From Nitratireductor sp. (GTDB lineage: Bacteria; Pseudomonadota; Alphaproteobacteria; Rhizobiales; Rhizobiaceae), in assembly GCA_020637805.1 (NCBI GenBank), contig JACKJU010000014.1, positions 1 through 64,000 of the forward strand: a stretch of DNA of 64,000 nt. Direction: 5' to 3'. Below are positions 34,408 through 44,597 of the stretch, piece by piece. The position numbers were made by a program, and so were the translations under genes. The number at the start of each line of letters is the position of its first letter. Position 1 is the first letter of the stretch. Under the pieces are notes generated by a model. It saw only the letters and a program-made list of their open reading frames with translations. It was not told the origin of the DNA and searched no databases.

Positions 34408-35271
34408 CTACCAGAGTTCCCAGCGCAGGCCTGCGCGGACCTGATGAACACCAAAACCGCCATCGCCGATATGCGATCCATTGCTGTAGTTGATGGCATC
34501 GGCACCCGTGCTAAGGAAACGGTAATTGGCATCAAGAGTGATATTGTCGGTCAGTCGGTAGCCAAAACCGGCCATTGCCGAATAGGCGAATTGGTAGTCG
34601 ATGCCGGTTGCTTTTGTGCCCTGGAACGATACCGGTTCGTTTGGTACCGGCTGATCAGTGGTACCCTTGGCAACGCAGGTTTCGGTTGCCACGTCGGCGT
34701 GTACGGGTACGCAGGTGATGGACCCGGTTTCATCCCGCCAGCGAACGCGGGCTATGCCGATGCCGCCGCCGACATAGGGCTGGAAGTTGCCAAAGGAGCC
34801 GAGGTCGAAATACCCGTTCAGCATTGCGACGTTTGCATGGTACTCGCCCGAGTCAGAGCCAAGGCAGTTGTCGGCGAAATCGTCGATGGGGCCCGAGTCG
34901 GTGGAAATCACGACCGGACAATTTGTCGATGCGATGGAATGAGTGTTGTCCGAGGAACCATCGAACAGTGTCTCGAATGTACCTTCGATACGGAACATGT
35001 CGTTGACATGGTAGCCGACACCGACACCGAACGTCATGACGTCGTCCATGGTGAAGCGCTGTTCGTCGGTACCGTTGGCGTAACCGCCTTCCTTCATGTG
35101 ACCGTTGAGGTTGAAGCCGATGTCGCCGCGCAGATACCAGCCGCTTCCGAACTCGACAGGTGTACGTTCGACAACCGGACCCGAAGCATATTCCTCAAGG
35201 TCCGCAGCGCCCGCCGTTGTAGTAAGGCCGGCGGAGGCAATCAGGGCGGCAGTGACTAAGATACGTTTCAT
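34408..35271 (-). CDS. Outer-membrane beta-barrel protein (Omp25/Omp31-like), copy 1
   Basis: The protein has 287 residues from the Met at 35271: signal peptide ('MKRILVTAALIASAGLTTTAGA', in part) cut before ADLEE, then an eight-strand-type barrel with alternating strands and aromatic strand ends ('GWYLRGDIGFNLNG', 'PYVGGGIGIARVRW', 'VRAGLRWELW'). The C-terminal strand ends in an aromatic residue, as outer-membrane insertion requires. Loops carry two Cys pairs. It resembles the neighbouring barrel at 35346 and is likely a paralogue from tandem duplication. Confidence 0.85.
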   Translation of the reverse strand: MKRILVTAALIASAGLTTTAGAADLEEYASGPVVERTPVEFGSGWYLRGDIGFNLNGHMKEGGYANGTDEQRFTMDDVMTFGVGVGYHVNDMFRIEGTFETLFDGSSDNTHSIASTNCPVVISTDSGPIDDFADNCLGSDSGEYHANVAMLNGYFDLGSFGNFQPYVGGGIGIARVRWRDETGSITCVPVHADVATETCVAKGTTDQPVPNEPVSFQGTKATGIDYQFAYSAMAGFGYRLTDNITLDANYRFLSTGADAINYSNGSHIGDGGFGVHQVRAGLRWELW

Positions 35272-35301
35272 GACCCGGTTCCCGGAAATTGCTTGAGGAC
35301 T

Positions 35302-35325
35302 GGATGGCGAGTGTTCCCGCCATCC
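35302..35325. other. Stem-loop between the two outer-membrane genes
   Basis: GGATGGCG pairs exactly with CGCCATCC across eight bases in the 74-base gap between the two barrel genes. No T run follows, so it may be a transcript processing or attenuation site rather than a full terminator. Confidence 0.5.
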
Positions 35326-35345
35326 GCTTTGCTGTTTGTTCGCGA

Positions 35346-36254
35346 TCAGTCGAACTGATAGCGCAGGCCCGCACGCCACGAATGGATCGTGATATCGCCG
35401 TTGTGACCCTGAACGCCGCTGCCAACTGCCGAATCGAAGTCGAACATTTTGCCGCCGGAAATCTGGGTCATTGAGTATCCAGCATCGAGTTTCAGGCGGC
35501 TGCTCAGATCATAGGAAGCACCTGCATGAAGCGCGTAAGCGAAACGCCAGCCTGACTGGCCGCCATGCTTTCCATCCAGCTTGGTGTTGTAGTCGTAGGC
35601 CGTGTCGTTGATTGTGTCGCCATCGGTGTCAAACATGGCACTGAGGCAATCTCCGCCAGAGCAGGAGATGTCGTTGTTGAGCGTGCCCCACTTCACGTGA
35701 GCGCCACCGATACCTGCACCGATATAAGGCGTGAAACCGGCATAGGTGCCGAGATCCACATAGACGTTTGCCAGCAGTGTAGCTGCCTCAAACGAAGTGG
35801 TGTCGTTTGCCGAGCAGGTGTCGTAGTTGGCGCCGCCCGGTACATCGTTATCCATGAGGCCGGAGATATCGCCGCAGGCGAAAGACTTCATCGAGGAACC
35901 CTTGAAGTCCATTGAGGAGTAGTAGTTGGTAGTCAGGTCGACGCGAAAGGTGTTGTCGATCTGATAGCCAATGCCTCCGCCAAGCATCCAGGCAGAGCCC
36001 AGTTCATGATTGTCGAACTTGTAGGCACCCACGATTCCAGTGGAATCGGGAAACTGATAGGTCACACCGTTCACGCTGGCATGGCCGTAGCCGATATCAC
36101 CGCGCAGATACCATCCGCCAACGGTCTGCACCCTTGGAACCTCCGGCACATATTCCGGCACTGGCTCCATTGTGATCAGGTCGGCGGCATTGGCAAGCGC
36201 AGTGGAAGCCAGCAGCGCCGAAGTAACGATCGAAATAAACTTGAAGCTGCGCAT
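35346..36254 (-). CDS. Outer-membrane beta-barrel protein (Omp25/Omp31-like), copy 2
   Basis: The protein has 302 residues: signal peptide to ANA (about 23), then a barrel with 'GGWYLRGDIGYGHASVN', 'PYIGAGIGGAHVKWG' and the terminal 'HSWRAGLRYQFD'. The penultimate aromatic is F, and the final residue is D rather than an aromatic. Four Cys lie in loops ('SCSGGDC' among them). A perfect CtrA box lies 70 bases upstream, so cell-cycle control is likely. With the gene at 34408 it forms a tandem pair; related Omp25-type proteins are major surface proteins in Brucella. Confidence 0.85.
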   Translation of the reverse strand: MRSFKFISIVTSALLASTALANAADLITMEPVPEYVPEVPRVQTVGGWYLRGDIGYGHASVNGVTYQFPDSTGIVGAYKFDNHELGSAWMLGGGIGYQIDNTFRVDLTTNYYSSMDFKGSSMKSFACGDISGLMDNDVPGGANYDTCSANDTTSFEAATLLANVYVDLGTYAGFTPYIGAGIGGAHVKWGTLNNDISCSGGDCLSAMFDTDGDTINDTAYDYNTKLDGKHGGQSGWRFAYALHAGASYDLSSRLKLDAGYSMTQISGGKMFDFDSAVGSGVQGHNGDITIHSWRAGLRYQFD

Positions 36255-36323
36255 TACAACTTTCCTCTTGGCTTGTTCCGAAACCCGGAATCCTAATTCC
36301 GGGCCGATACTGCCCCCGAAAAG

Positions 36324-36338
36324 TTAAGGTGCGCTTAA
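36324..36338. promoter_or_regulatory. Perfect CtrA box (TTAA-N7-TTAA) upstream of the outer-membrane gene
   Basis: TTAA-GGTGCGC-TTAA, followed by CC, matches the full CtrA consensus TTAA-N7-TTAA. It is 70 bases before the start codon of the barrel gene at 36254, and ctrA itself is in this window. CtrA is known to control Omp25-type genes in Brucella. Confidence 0.7.
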
Positions 36339-36524
36339 CCGTGTTCCTTAAGGTTAAAAAAAGCGGTAAACGGTAGTTTAATCCCTCTTGCCCGGATCAC
36401 TCTGTCTGACACAAAGCAGGGCACGGCAGGCCTGATGACTACTGCTTCAAGGCAGTCGGGAAGACCAGGGTTTCTGATATGCAAGTGGAAACCGACACCA
36501 CCACGAACACTTCCCCCGTCACAA

Positions 36525-36553
36525 AAGAAAAACCCCGCACTAGGCGGGGTTTC
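36525..36553 (-). terminator. Intrinsic terminator of glmM
   Basis: On the minus strand AAACCCCGC pairs with GCGGGGTTT around CTAGT and continues into a T run, 31 bases past the glmM stop. Confidence 0.85.
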
Positions 36554-36583
36554 TGAATTCTGTCCAGATTGCAGGAAGCAATA

Positions 36584-37930
36584 TCAGGCAGCGGCCTTTG
36601 AAACGGCGCCCGCAACCTCGCTTACCACATTCTTGACCAGCATCTCGTCGTCGCATTCGGCCATAATGCGAATAAGCGGCTCGGTGCCAGAGGGACGGAT
36701 CACAAGCCGTCCCTTGTTGCCAAGCATCTGTGTAGCGTCCTTGATGGCCTGTTTGACCTGTTCGGTCTCAAGCGGATTGCCGCCGGAAAAACGGACATTC
36801 TGCAGCAACTGCGGAACAGGCTCGAACTTGCGGCAGGCTTCGCTAGCCGGCCGATTGGTCGTCTTCATGACTGCAAGCACCTGAAGCGCCGCAACCAGCC
36901 CGTCGCCGGTCGTGGCGAAATCGGAAAGCACCATGTGGCCGGACTGCTCGCCGCCCAGGTTGAAGCCATGTTTGCGCATATGCTCCACAACATAGCGGTC
37001 ACCGACCTTGGTGCGTGCAAGCGTCAGCTTGCGATCCGCAAGAAAGCGTTCGAGGCCGAGATTGGACATGACGGTGGCAACGATGCCGCCGCCGGAAAGG
37101 CGCGACTGCTTGTTCCAGTACTCTCCAATGGTGGCCAGAAGCTGGTCGCCGTCAATCTCGTTCGAGTTCTCATCAATGATGATGACGCGATCAGCGTCCC
37201 CATCAAGCGCGATTCCAATGTCTGCGCGCGTTTCATGAACCTTGCGTTTCAGTTCTTCGGTCGCAGTCGAACCGCAATCGAGATTGATGTTGATGCCGTT
37301 CGGCTCATCGCCGATTGCCACGACTTCGGCACCCAGTTCCCACAATGCGGCGGGCGCTACCTTGTAGGCAGCCCCATTGGCGCAATCGATGACGATGCGC
37401 AGGCCTTCAAGCGACATGGAACGCGGCAGCGTGCGCTTGGCGAATTCGGTATACCGGTCGCGCCCGCTCTCGATACGGGTGGCGCGGCCAAGATCGCTTG
37501 CCGTAGCAAGCTGCGAGGAAAGATCTTCCTCCATGAGTTCCTCGATCCGGGCCTCGATATCATCGGAAAGCTTGAAGCCATCGGGACCGAAAAGCTTGAT
37601 GCCGTTGTCCTCGAACCCGTTGTGGGAAGCCGAGATCATCACCCCGATATCTGCCCGCAGCGAGCGTGTGAGCATCGCAACCGCCGGTGTCGGTACCGGT
37701 CCCAGCAGGAAAACATCCATGCCGGCTGCCGTGAACCCGGCAACCAGGGCGTTCTCGATCATGTAGCCGGAAAGCCTGGTGTCCTTCCCGATCACGACAC
37801 GGTGGCGGTGCGCACCGCGCCTAAACGCAACACCTGCCGCCATTCCCACCCGCATCGCGGTGTCCGCCGTCATCGGAAAGGAGTTTGCCCTGCCGCGAAT
37901 GCCGTCGGTGCCAAAGTATTTCCTGGTCAT
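36584..37930 (-). CDS. glmM: Phosphoglucosamine mutase GlmM
   Basis: The protein has 448 residues from the ATG at 37930 ('MTRKYFGTDGIRGRAN'); 46 further upstream residues of open frame are rejected. The phosphoserine is in 'GVMISASHNGFEDNG', the Mg-binding loop is 'DGDADRVII' and the substrate loop 'GEQSGHMV'. It converts glucosamine-6-phosphate to glucosamine-1-phosphate for UDP-GlcNAc, hence peptidoglycan and LPS. It follows ftsH as usual in the order, but a terminator lies between them. Confidence 0.97.
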   Translation of the reverse strand: MTRKYFGTDGIRGRANSFPMTADTAMRVGMAAGVAFRRGAHRHRVVIGKDTRLSGYMIENALVAGFTAAGMDVFLLGPVPTPAVAMLTRSLRADIGVMISASHNGFEDNGIKLFGPDGFKLSDDIEARIEELMEEDLSSQLATASDLGRATRIESGRDRYTEFAKRTLPRSMSLEGLRIVIDCANGAAYKVAPAALWELGAEVVAIGDEPNGININLDCGSTATEELKRKVHETRADIGIALDGDADRVIIIDENSNEIDGDQLLATIGEYWNKQSRLSGGGIVATVMSNLGLERFLADRKLTLARTKVGDRYVVEHMRKHGFNLGGEQSGHMVLSDFATTGDGLVAALQVLAVMKTTNRPASEACRKFEPVPQLLQNVRFSGGNPLETEQVKQAIKDATQMLGNKGRLVIRPSGTEPLIRIMAECDDEMLVKNVVSEVAGAVSKAAA

Positions 37931-38170
37931 GAAATGTTCCCACCCATATGCGCCGTTTCGAGGCGCCGGATCTATTCGCGCCCTTGCCTCTCCGGCAGTC
38001 ACGAACCCACTTGAATCTGTCTCTTGAACGTTCGGCGCGGTCTCCTGGCGGATTTCCATACGCACCATTCAGAGTGCGCGGACAATATACCAGTTTCCGT
38101 TTAAAAAGAGTCACACATTGTAACACATGGTAAACCTTCGCGAATCCACCCATTTGGGCTATTCGCCACG

Positions 38171-38197
38171 AAAAAGCCCCGGCAGAACCGGGGCTTT
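38171..38197 (-). terminator. Intrinsic terminator of ftsH
   Basis: On the minus strand AAAGCCCCGG pairs with CCGGGGCTTT across a short loop and runs into TTTTTCG, 45 bases after the ftsH stop. Confidence 0.85.
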
Positions 38198-38241
38198 GTT
38201 TCTTGGGAAAATCGATTCCCCATTGAAGACAGGCGCAAAGA

Positions 38242-40170
<1,929 letters not shown>

Positions 40171-40348
40171 CTATGTTATCCGAGAATTCACCTTCGAGGA
40201 AAATAGGTACGATTGCCCGGTATGCCAAGCTACCGGAGCCATTAATTACCCGCCAATTGGGAACTTTCCATGATTTTGGTGAAGATTTCTGTCCGCCGCG
40301 TCAAATGGCCCGTAGTCGAGCGGCCTTCAGCGGCAGGATCGACCGCCC

Positions 40349-41749
40349 TCAGGGCTGCAGGCTGGCCGAGACATGCGGGTCGAGCGAGCGCACCCAATCA
40401 CGCAGCGGCGCATCGAATTGCGGGCAGAAATGCTCGATGGCGGGCGATGCAAGGCGAACCGAAAGTCCCTTTGGAACACCGGTGTTCTCTACCAGCGGAA
40501 AGCACAATGCCTGCCCTGTCTCGCCTCCGGTCTGGCTATGGATCACCGGCGTGGAACGCAATGCCTGGCGCGGCTTCGCCATGAGCCTGCGGCCGGTTTC
40601 ATCCTCATGTGCCTTTATGATGTCGCGCTTGGCCGGTTCCACGAAAACCGGTGACGGGCTTTCGTTGAACAGGTGCAGGCGTCCATCCCAGATGGCAGCC
40701 TCTCCCGGTTCGAGCAGCAGCGACCCAAGATTGCGGACTTCCCGGTAGAATGCGATCTTCGAAGCCTGTTTTTCAATAACAGCGCCGCCGATGGTCATCC
40801 TCCCTGGTCCGGGAATCGTGAGCATGTCGTAGAGCGGTCTCAGCCTGCGGCGTGGCACCATGTGCTCCCGCCCGCCCGCCAATGCAACGAGCACCTGGAT
40901 TGCATGTTCGGCCACCGGCGAAATCCTTGCCGGACCGGACCCTTCCAGTGCCAGACGCGCGGCAGCACGGATCTCGTAGACCGGTCCGGGCTCGACGTTC
41001 GTGTTCAGGTCCAGCCAGTCCGCGCAGTCCCGCGCCATGACGTTTCGCATCCGCCCCGACACATCCGCCAATGCCAATGCCTTTGCTGCAAGACTGGGAT
41101 TGGACCTGAGAAGCGTGCGCACCCGCACGCGTTCGTAGCTCTCGTCGCGGTTTGTCGGGTCCTCGATCCAGCCCTGCGGGAACCCTGCAAGATAGTCGCG
41201 AAGTGTCTGGCGGCTGATCGAAAGCAGGGGTCTGTGGATGCAGGTGCCGCCATAGAGCCATGTCTTGCGCGCCATCCCCGCCAATCCGCGTCCGTCACCC
41301 TCACCGGCAGGGCGCATCATGCGCATGAAAACGGTCTCGGCCTGGTCGTCGAGCGTGTGGCCGGTCAGGATCGTTTCTGTTCCGATATCATGGGCAAACT
41401 GGTCGAGCAGCGCATATCGCGAACGCCTGGCCGCGTCGGGCAGTCCGAAGGCGGGCTTGGCGCCTTCCCAGGCCAGAGTGGTATGCAACACACCGATTCC
41501 GGCGCAGACGCCTGCTACATAGCCGGCTTCGGCTGCAGCTTCGGGCCGTAAGCCGTGGTCGATGGTGACCGCATGCAATACACCGCCGGCGTTCCTGCCC
41601 TGCCCTTCAATCCACGCCTTGGCGAGAAACAGCAGCGCAAGGGAATCGCTTCCGCCGGAAACGGCAACGATGATCGGTCCATCACCGGATTTGGGAACCG
41701 GAATGTCCCTGAAGGCAGTCGAGATGATGTCTCTTGCGGAAATGGCCAT
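40349..41749 (-). CDS. tilS: tRNA(Ile)-lysidine synthetase TilS
   Basis: The protein has 466 residues. The PP-loop SGGSDSLAL lies near residue 31, followed by 'DHGLRPEAAAEA' and 'LTGHTLDDQAETVFMRMMRPAGEGDGRG', typical of the N-type ATPase domain of TilS. It converts C34 of the minor tRNA-Ile (CAU) to lysidine. The C-terminal part is long, as in relatives. It is followed by ftsH with a 180-base gap. Confidence 0.95.
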   Translation of the reverse strand: MAISARDIISTAFRDIPVPKSGDGPIIVAVSGGSDSLALLFLAKAWIEGQGRNAGGVLHAVTIDHGLRPEAAAEAGYVAGVCAGIGVLHTTLAWEGAKPAFGLPDAARRSRYALLDQFAHDIGTETILTGHTLDDQAETVFMRMMRPAGEGDGRGLAGMARKTWLYGGTCIHRPLLSISRQTLRDYLAGFPQGWIEDPTNRDESYERVRVRTLLRSNPSLAAKALALADVSGRMRNVMARDCADWLDLNTNVEPGPVYEIRAAARLALEGSGPARISPVAEHAIQVLVALAGGREHMVPRRRLRPLYDMLTIPGPGRMTIGGAVIEKQASKIAFYREVRNLGSLLLEPGEAAIWDGRLHLFNESPSPVFVEPAKRDIIKAHEDETGRRLMAKPRQALRSTPVIHSQTGGETGQALCFPLVENTGVPKGLSVRLASPAIEHFCPQFDAPLRDWVRSLDPHVSASLQP

Positions 41750-41893
41750 GAATTTGTCCTGAGTCGGAACGTATGTGCGAATAGGGCCATGTGCAAGGTG
41801 GCCTGCCGGATTTCACCGGATTGTCATGATGGTTTTCTGCAACTGCCGGTACCGACTACGAGCGGGCGTGTTACCAGCGGCGGCGCGATGTCC

Positions 41894-43003
41894 TCAGTTG
41901 ATGCACTTGGCGTTGGCCTGTTCCACCTTCAGCCTGGACCGCACGGCGTTGGAACTGTTGGGATACTTCTTCGGCACTTCCGCATAGGTGGCGCAGGCAA
42001 GCTCTCGCTGGTTCATGCCTGCCAGGGAAACGCCTAGCTTGAGAAGGTTTTCCGCACCAAGTTCGGAATTCGGATGTGCCTTGTGGTTTTTAAGGAATAT
42101 CCGCGCAGCAGCTTCGTACTCGCCAAGAGAGAAGTGGCTCTCGCCTTCCCAGAACAGGGCTTCCGCGATCCTGGCATCGCCCGGATAGCGCGACGAAAAC
42201 TCGTTGAACGTGCGTGCCGCGTTTTCGTACTGGCCGCCCTGCACATACTGGTATCCCAGGTTGAACAGTTCAGAAGGATTGTCGGGGGAGCCGGAAGGCT
42301 CGACACGGTTCTTGCCAAGCAGGTCAATCGGCCTGCCAACGTTGGAATCGACAACATTCCCGTCCTGGTCAAAGACCAGGGAACCAAGTGGCGCAGGCGG
42401 ACTGCCAGTACCGTCGGGCTGTCTGGACGGATCAAAGACCTCGACGCCGTCAACTGTCTTTCCCGGTTCTCCATCGCCCAGAAGGTCCGAGATCGACTTG
42501 CGGTCAATCGGGGTTTCTCCCGCCACCGTGCCTCCCTCGTCCATCGGCATGCCTGCCCCGTCCATCGGCGCATTGGAATTGTCTGCGTCTGAAAGCGCGG
42601 TGTTACCCTCTGCTCCAGACGGATCCGGCTTTCCCAGGCTGCCACCTTCCTGCGAACCTGCGACTTCACTACTGCCGCCCGGCTGCTCGCGCTGACCAAG
42701 CTTGTCCTCAATCTCCTGAAAGCGGAATTCGTCGTTCTCCTGCTTCTTGCGCATCTGCTCCTCCATCTGGAGAAGCTGGAAGTTCAGTTCTTCCACCTTG
42801 CCCGTAAGTTGGCGGACCTGTTCTTCAAGCTGGTTGACGCGGGCAGCATCCACCGCCTGAACCCTGATGACGGGCGCACCCTCAACTCCATTCTGCGTTC
42901 CCGGCACATTCTGCAGCGGACGCAATTGCGCCGCACCAGATACTGCCGGAACCGCCGCAAGCAGGCTCGTCGCCGCCAACGCGAAGGCAAGTTTTTTCAT
43001 CAA
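41894..43003 (-). CDS. cpoB: Tol-Pal system protein CpoB/YbgF
   Basis: The protein has 369 residues: signal peptide to SGA, an N-terminal coiled coil ('RVNQLEEQVRQLTGKVEELNFQLLQMEEQMRK' in pieces) that forms trimers, an acidic low-complexity linker of about 130 residues, and C-terminal TPR motifs ('LFNLGYQYVQGGQYENAARTF', 'FWEGESHFSLGEYEAAARIF'). In E. coli CpoB couples PBP1b and Tol function during constriction. Unlike the usual order, a PaaI thioesterase gene separates it from pal. Confidence 0.92.
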   Translation of the reverse strand: MMKKLAFALAATSLLAAVPAVSGAAQLRPLQNVPGTQNGVEGAPVIRVQAVDAARVNQLEEQVRQLTGKVEELNFQLLQMEEQMRKKQENDEFRFQEIEDKLGQREQPGGSSEVAGSQEGGSLGKPDPSGAEGNTALSDADNSNAPMDGAGMPMDEGGTVAGETPIDRKSISDLLGDGEPGKTVDGVEVFDPSRQPDGTGSPPAPLGSLVFDQDGNVVDSNVGRPIDLLGKNRVEPSGSPDNPSELFNLGYQYVQGGQYENAARTFNEFSSRYPGDARIAEALFWEGESHFSLGEYEAAARIFLKNHKAHPNSELGAENLLKLGVSLAGMNQRELACATYAEVPKKYPNSSNAVRSRLKVEQANAKCIN

Positions 43004-43211
43004 TTGAATATCCCCTGTTATTTAGAAAGGACCGGATGCGGATTTTCCGGTCCAGCAAGACTATTTCGGTGCTGCCGTCATTGCCAGCCCGCAATTTCAA
43101 ATGGTGCGGACAGCCGATTGCGCAAGTATCGATCTGAAAACAGGCGATATTTTGATGCGAATTGGATGCTTTGGAGACTCTAAGGCAGGATTTCGAGGGT
43201 TCCCGGCAGGC

Positions 43212-43658
43212 TCACCCGGGTGAAGTGCCGTCCGTCTCGATGGCCATCATGGTGGCCTGCATGCGCGCGATTGTCTTGCCAGTCTCCATGTTCGTCACTT
43301 CACCTTCGCAAACCGTGAGCTGGCGGCCTGACGAAACCACTCGACCCTCGGCCCTGAATTTCTCGCCGATACAGGGGCGGATGAAATTGACCTTGAACTC
43401 GACGGTTACGACTTCCGCATCGGGCTTCATCAGGGAAAGAGCCGCATAGCCACAGGCTGAATCAACGATCGTGGTCGCCGCACCGGCATGCATGTACCCG
43501 TGCTGCTGAAGAAACCGTTCGTTTCGCACAAACTCGATCACCGTGCGGCCGGGCTCCACCAGAACCAGGTTTGCACCCAGCGCTTCCATTGCCGACTGGC
43601 GTGCGAAACTCTCTCGCGCGGCCGCTTCGTAGTCTGGATTGCGCGGCTCGTGTCCCAT
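43212..43658 (-). CDS. PaaI-family hot-dog thioesterase
   Basis: The protein has 148 residues. The hot-dog core 'HGYMHAGAATTIVDSACGYAAL' and 'VEFKVNFIRPCIGEKFRAEGRVV' place it with PaaI-type acyl-CoA thioesterases, tetrameric cytoplasmic enzymes. The substrate is unknown. It stands between pal and cpoB, and a terminator for pal lies just upstream, so it has its own promoter or shares one with cpoB. It is not YbgC, which is at 52426. Confidence 0.8.
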   Translation of the reverse strand: MGHEPRNPDYEAAARESFARQSAMEALGANLVLVEPGRTVIEFVRNERFLQQHGYMHAGAATTIVDSACGYAALSLMKPDAEVVTVEFKVNFIRPCIGEKFRAEGRVVSSGRQLTVCEGEVTNMETGKTIARMQATMMAIETDGTSPG

Positions 43659-43698
43659 TCCGTCTCCCCTTGCGTACCTGCGGAACGCAGAAGAAATG

Positions 43699-43728
43699 AA
43701 AACGGGCAGCCAATCAAGACTGCCCGTT
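43699..43728 (-). terminator. Intrinsic terminator of pal
   Basis: On the minus strand AACGGGCAG pairs with CTGCCCGTT across ten bases and continues TTTTC. It separates pal from the thioesterase and cpoB genes. Confidence 0.75.
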
Positions 43729-43773
43729 ATCGATTTACTGTATGGCGGTGCGCTGTTGAATGCCCTTGCCGGA

Positions 43774-44295
43774 TCAGCCGGTCGGAGCTGCCAGTACGGT
43801 CACTGCACGGCGGTTCTGCGACCAGCAGGAGATGTCGTTGCAGACAGCCACCGGACGTTCCTTGCCATAGGAAATCGTGCGCATGCGATTGCGCGGCACA
43901 CCCTTGGAAGCAAGGTAGTCGCGCGTTGCAGCCGCACGGCGGGCACCAAGCGCAATGTTGTACTCGCGCGTGCCGCGTTCATCGGCGTGGCCTTCGACCG
44001 TGATCGGATAGTTCGGATAGCGCATCAGCCACTGAGCCTGACGGTCAAGCGTCGCCTGCGAGGTCGGCGTCAACAGAGAGGAATCAGTCTCGAAGAAAAC
44101 ACGGTCGCCGACATTGACGGTAAAGTCCTGCTGCGAACCGGGCGCTGCGCCATTGTTAAGACCCAGGCCGTTTGCGTTGTCCGGCAAGGGCTTCTTGGTG
44201 GCACAGCCAGATAGCGCCAGGCCCACGGCCAGTGCGATGAGCGCGGGGGATTTCAGGAACGCATGGGCATTCCTGGCGGAACGTGCTGCGTGCAT
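43774..44295 (-). CDS. pal: Peptidoglycan-associated lipoprotein Pal
   Basis: The protein has 173 residues. The lipobox LSGC ends the signal sequence (C near residue 31), and the OmpA-like domain has the peptidoglycan-binding 'EGHADERGTREYNIALGARRA'. Pal anchors the outer membrane to the wall and is recruited by TolB. AAAGGAG precedes the ATG. Terminated downstream, so it probably has its own promoter in the 302-base gap after tolB. Confidence 0.97.
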   Translation of the reverse strand: MHAARSARNAHAFLKSPALIALAVGLALSGCATKKPLPDNANGLGLNNGAAPGSQQDFTVNVGDRVFFETDSSLLTPTSQATLDRQAQWLMRYPNYPITVEGHADERGTREYNIALGARRAAATRDYLASKGVPRNRMRTISYGKERPVAVCNDISCWSQNRRAVTVLAAPTG

Positions 44296-44597
44296 CGTTC
44301 ACTACTCCTTTATCAAATACGTTGACGCATTGATAACCCTGCCGGGGTTAAGACGCGTTCAAGAAAACTGGTTAACGGGCGGTAAATCTGCCGGCCAGAC
44401 TGGCTCGATACGAATTTCTCGTTGAACAGCACCCGCCGATTGCTGCTCGCGGCGACGCTTTCACCACCAAACTTGGGCGAGAACGCGGCACGGCGATGTC
44501 AGCCGCAAGGCAGGAGGCCGCACAGGCGTTTCCTTCAGCCGGGTGTTGCATTTTTACAAGGCATGCCCGGCTGGAAGGTTTTCCGGATACTCTCCGG
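44296..44597. promoter_or_regulatory. tolB-pal intergenic region
   Basis: These 302 bases have no credible gene. On the minus strand two TTAACC motifs (44351-44346 and 44375-44370) lie 50-80 bases before pal, 24 bases apart. They resemble CtrA half-sites but do not form a full box; a pal promoter here is inferred. Confidence 0.35.

Larger units (their letters stand above)
36255..36583. other. Intergenic region: promoter of the outer-membrane gene and glmM terminator
   Basis: These 329 bases contain the CtrA box at 36324-36338, a TTAAGGTTAA motif (36348-36357) and, at the right end, the glmM terminator. No coding frame is credible. Confidence 0.6.

Noticed and set aside
34048..35259. 403-codon plus-strand frame
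   Set aside because: It runs antisense across the serC start, its leader and the outer-membrane gene, so it cannot be a gene alongside the well-supported ones.
36935..38014. 359-codon plus-strand frame
   Set aside because: Antisense to glmM; no motif and no ribosome-binding site.
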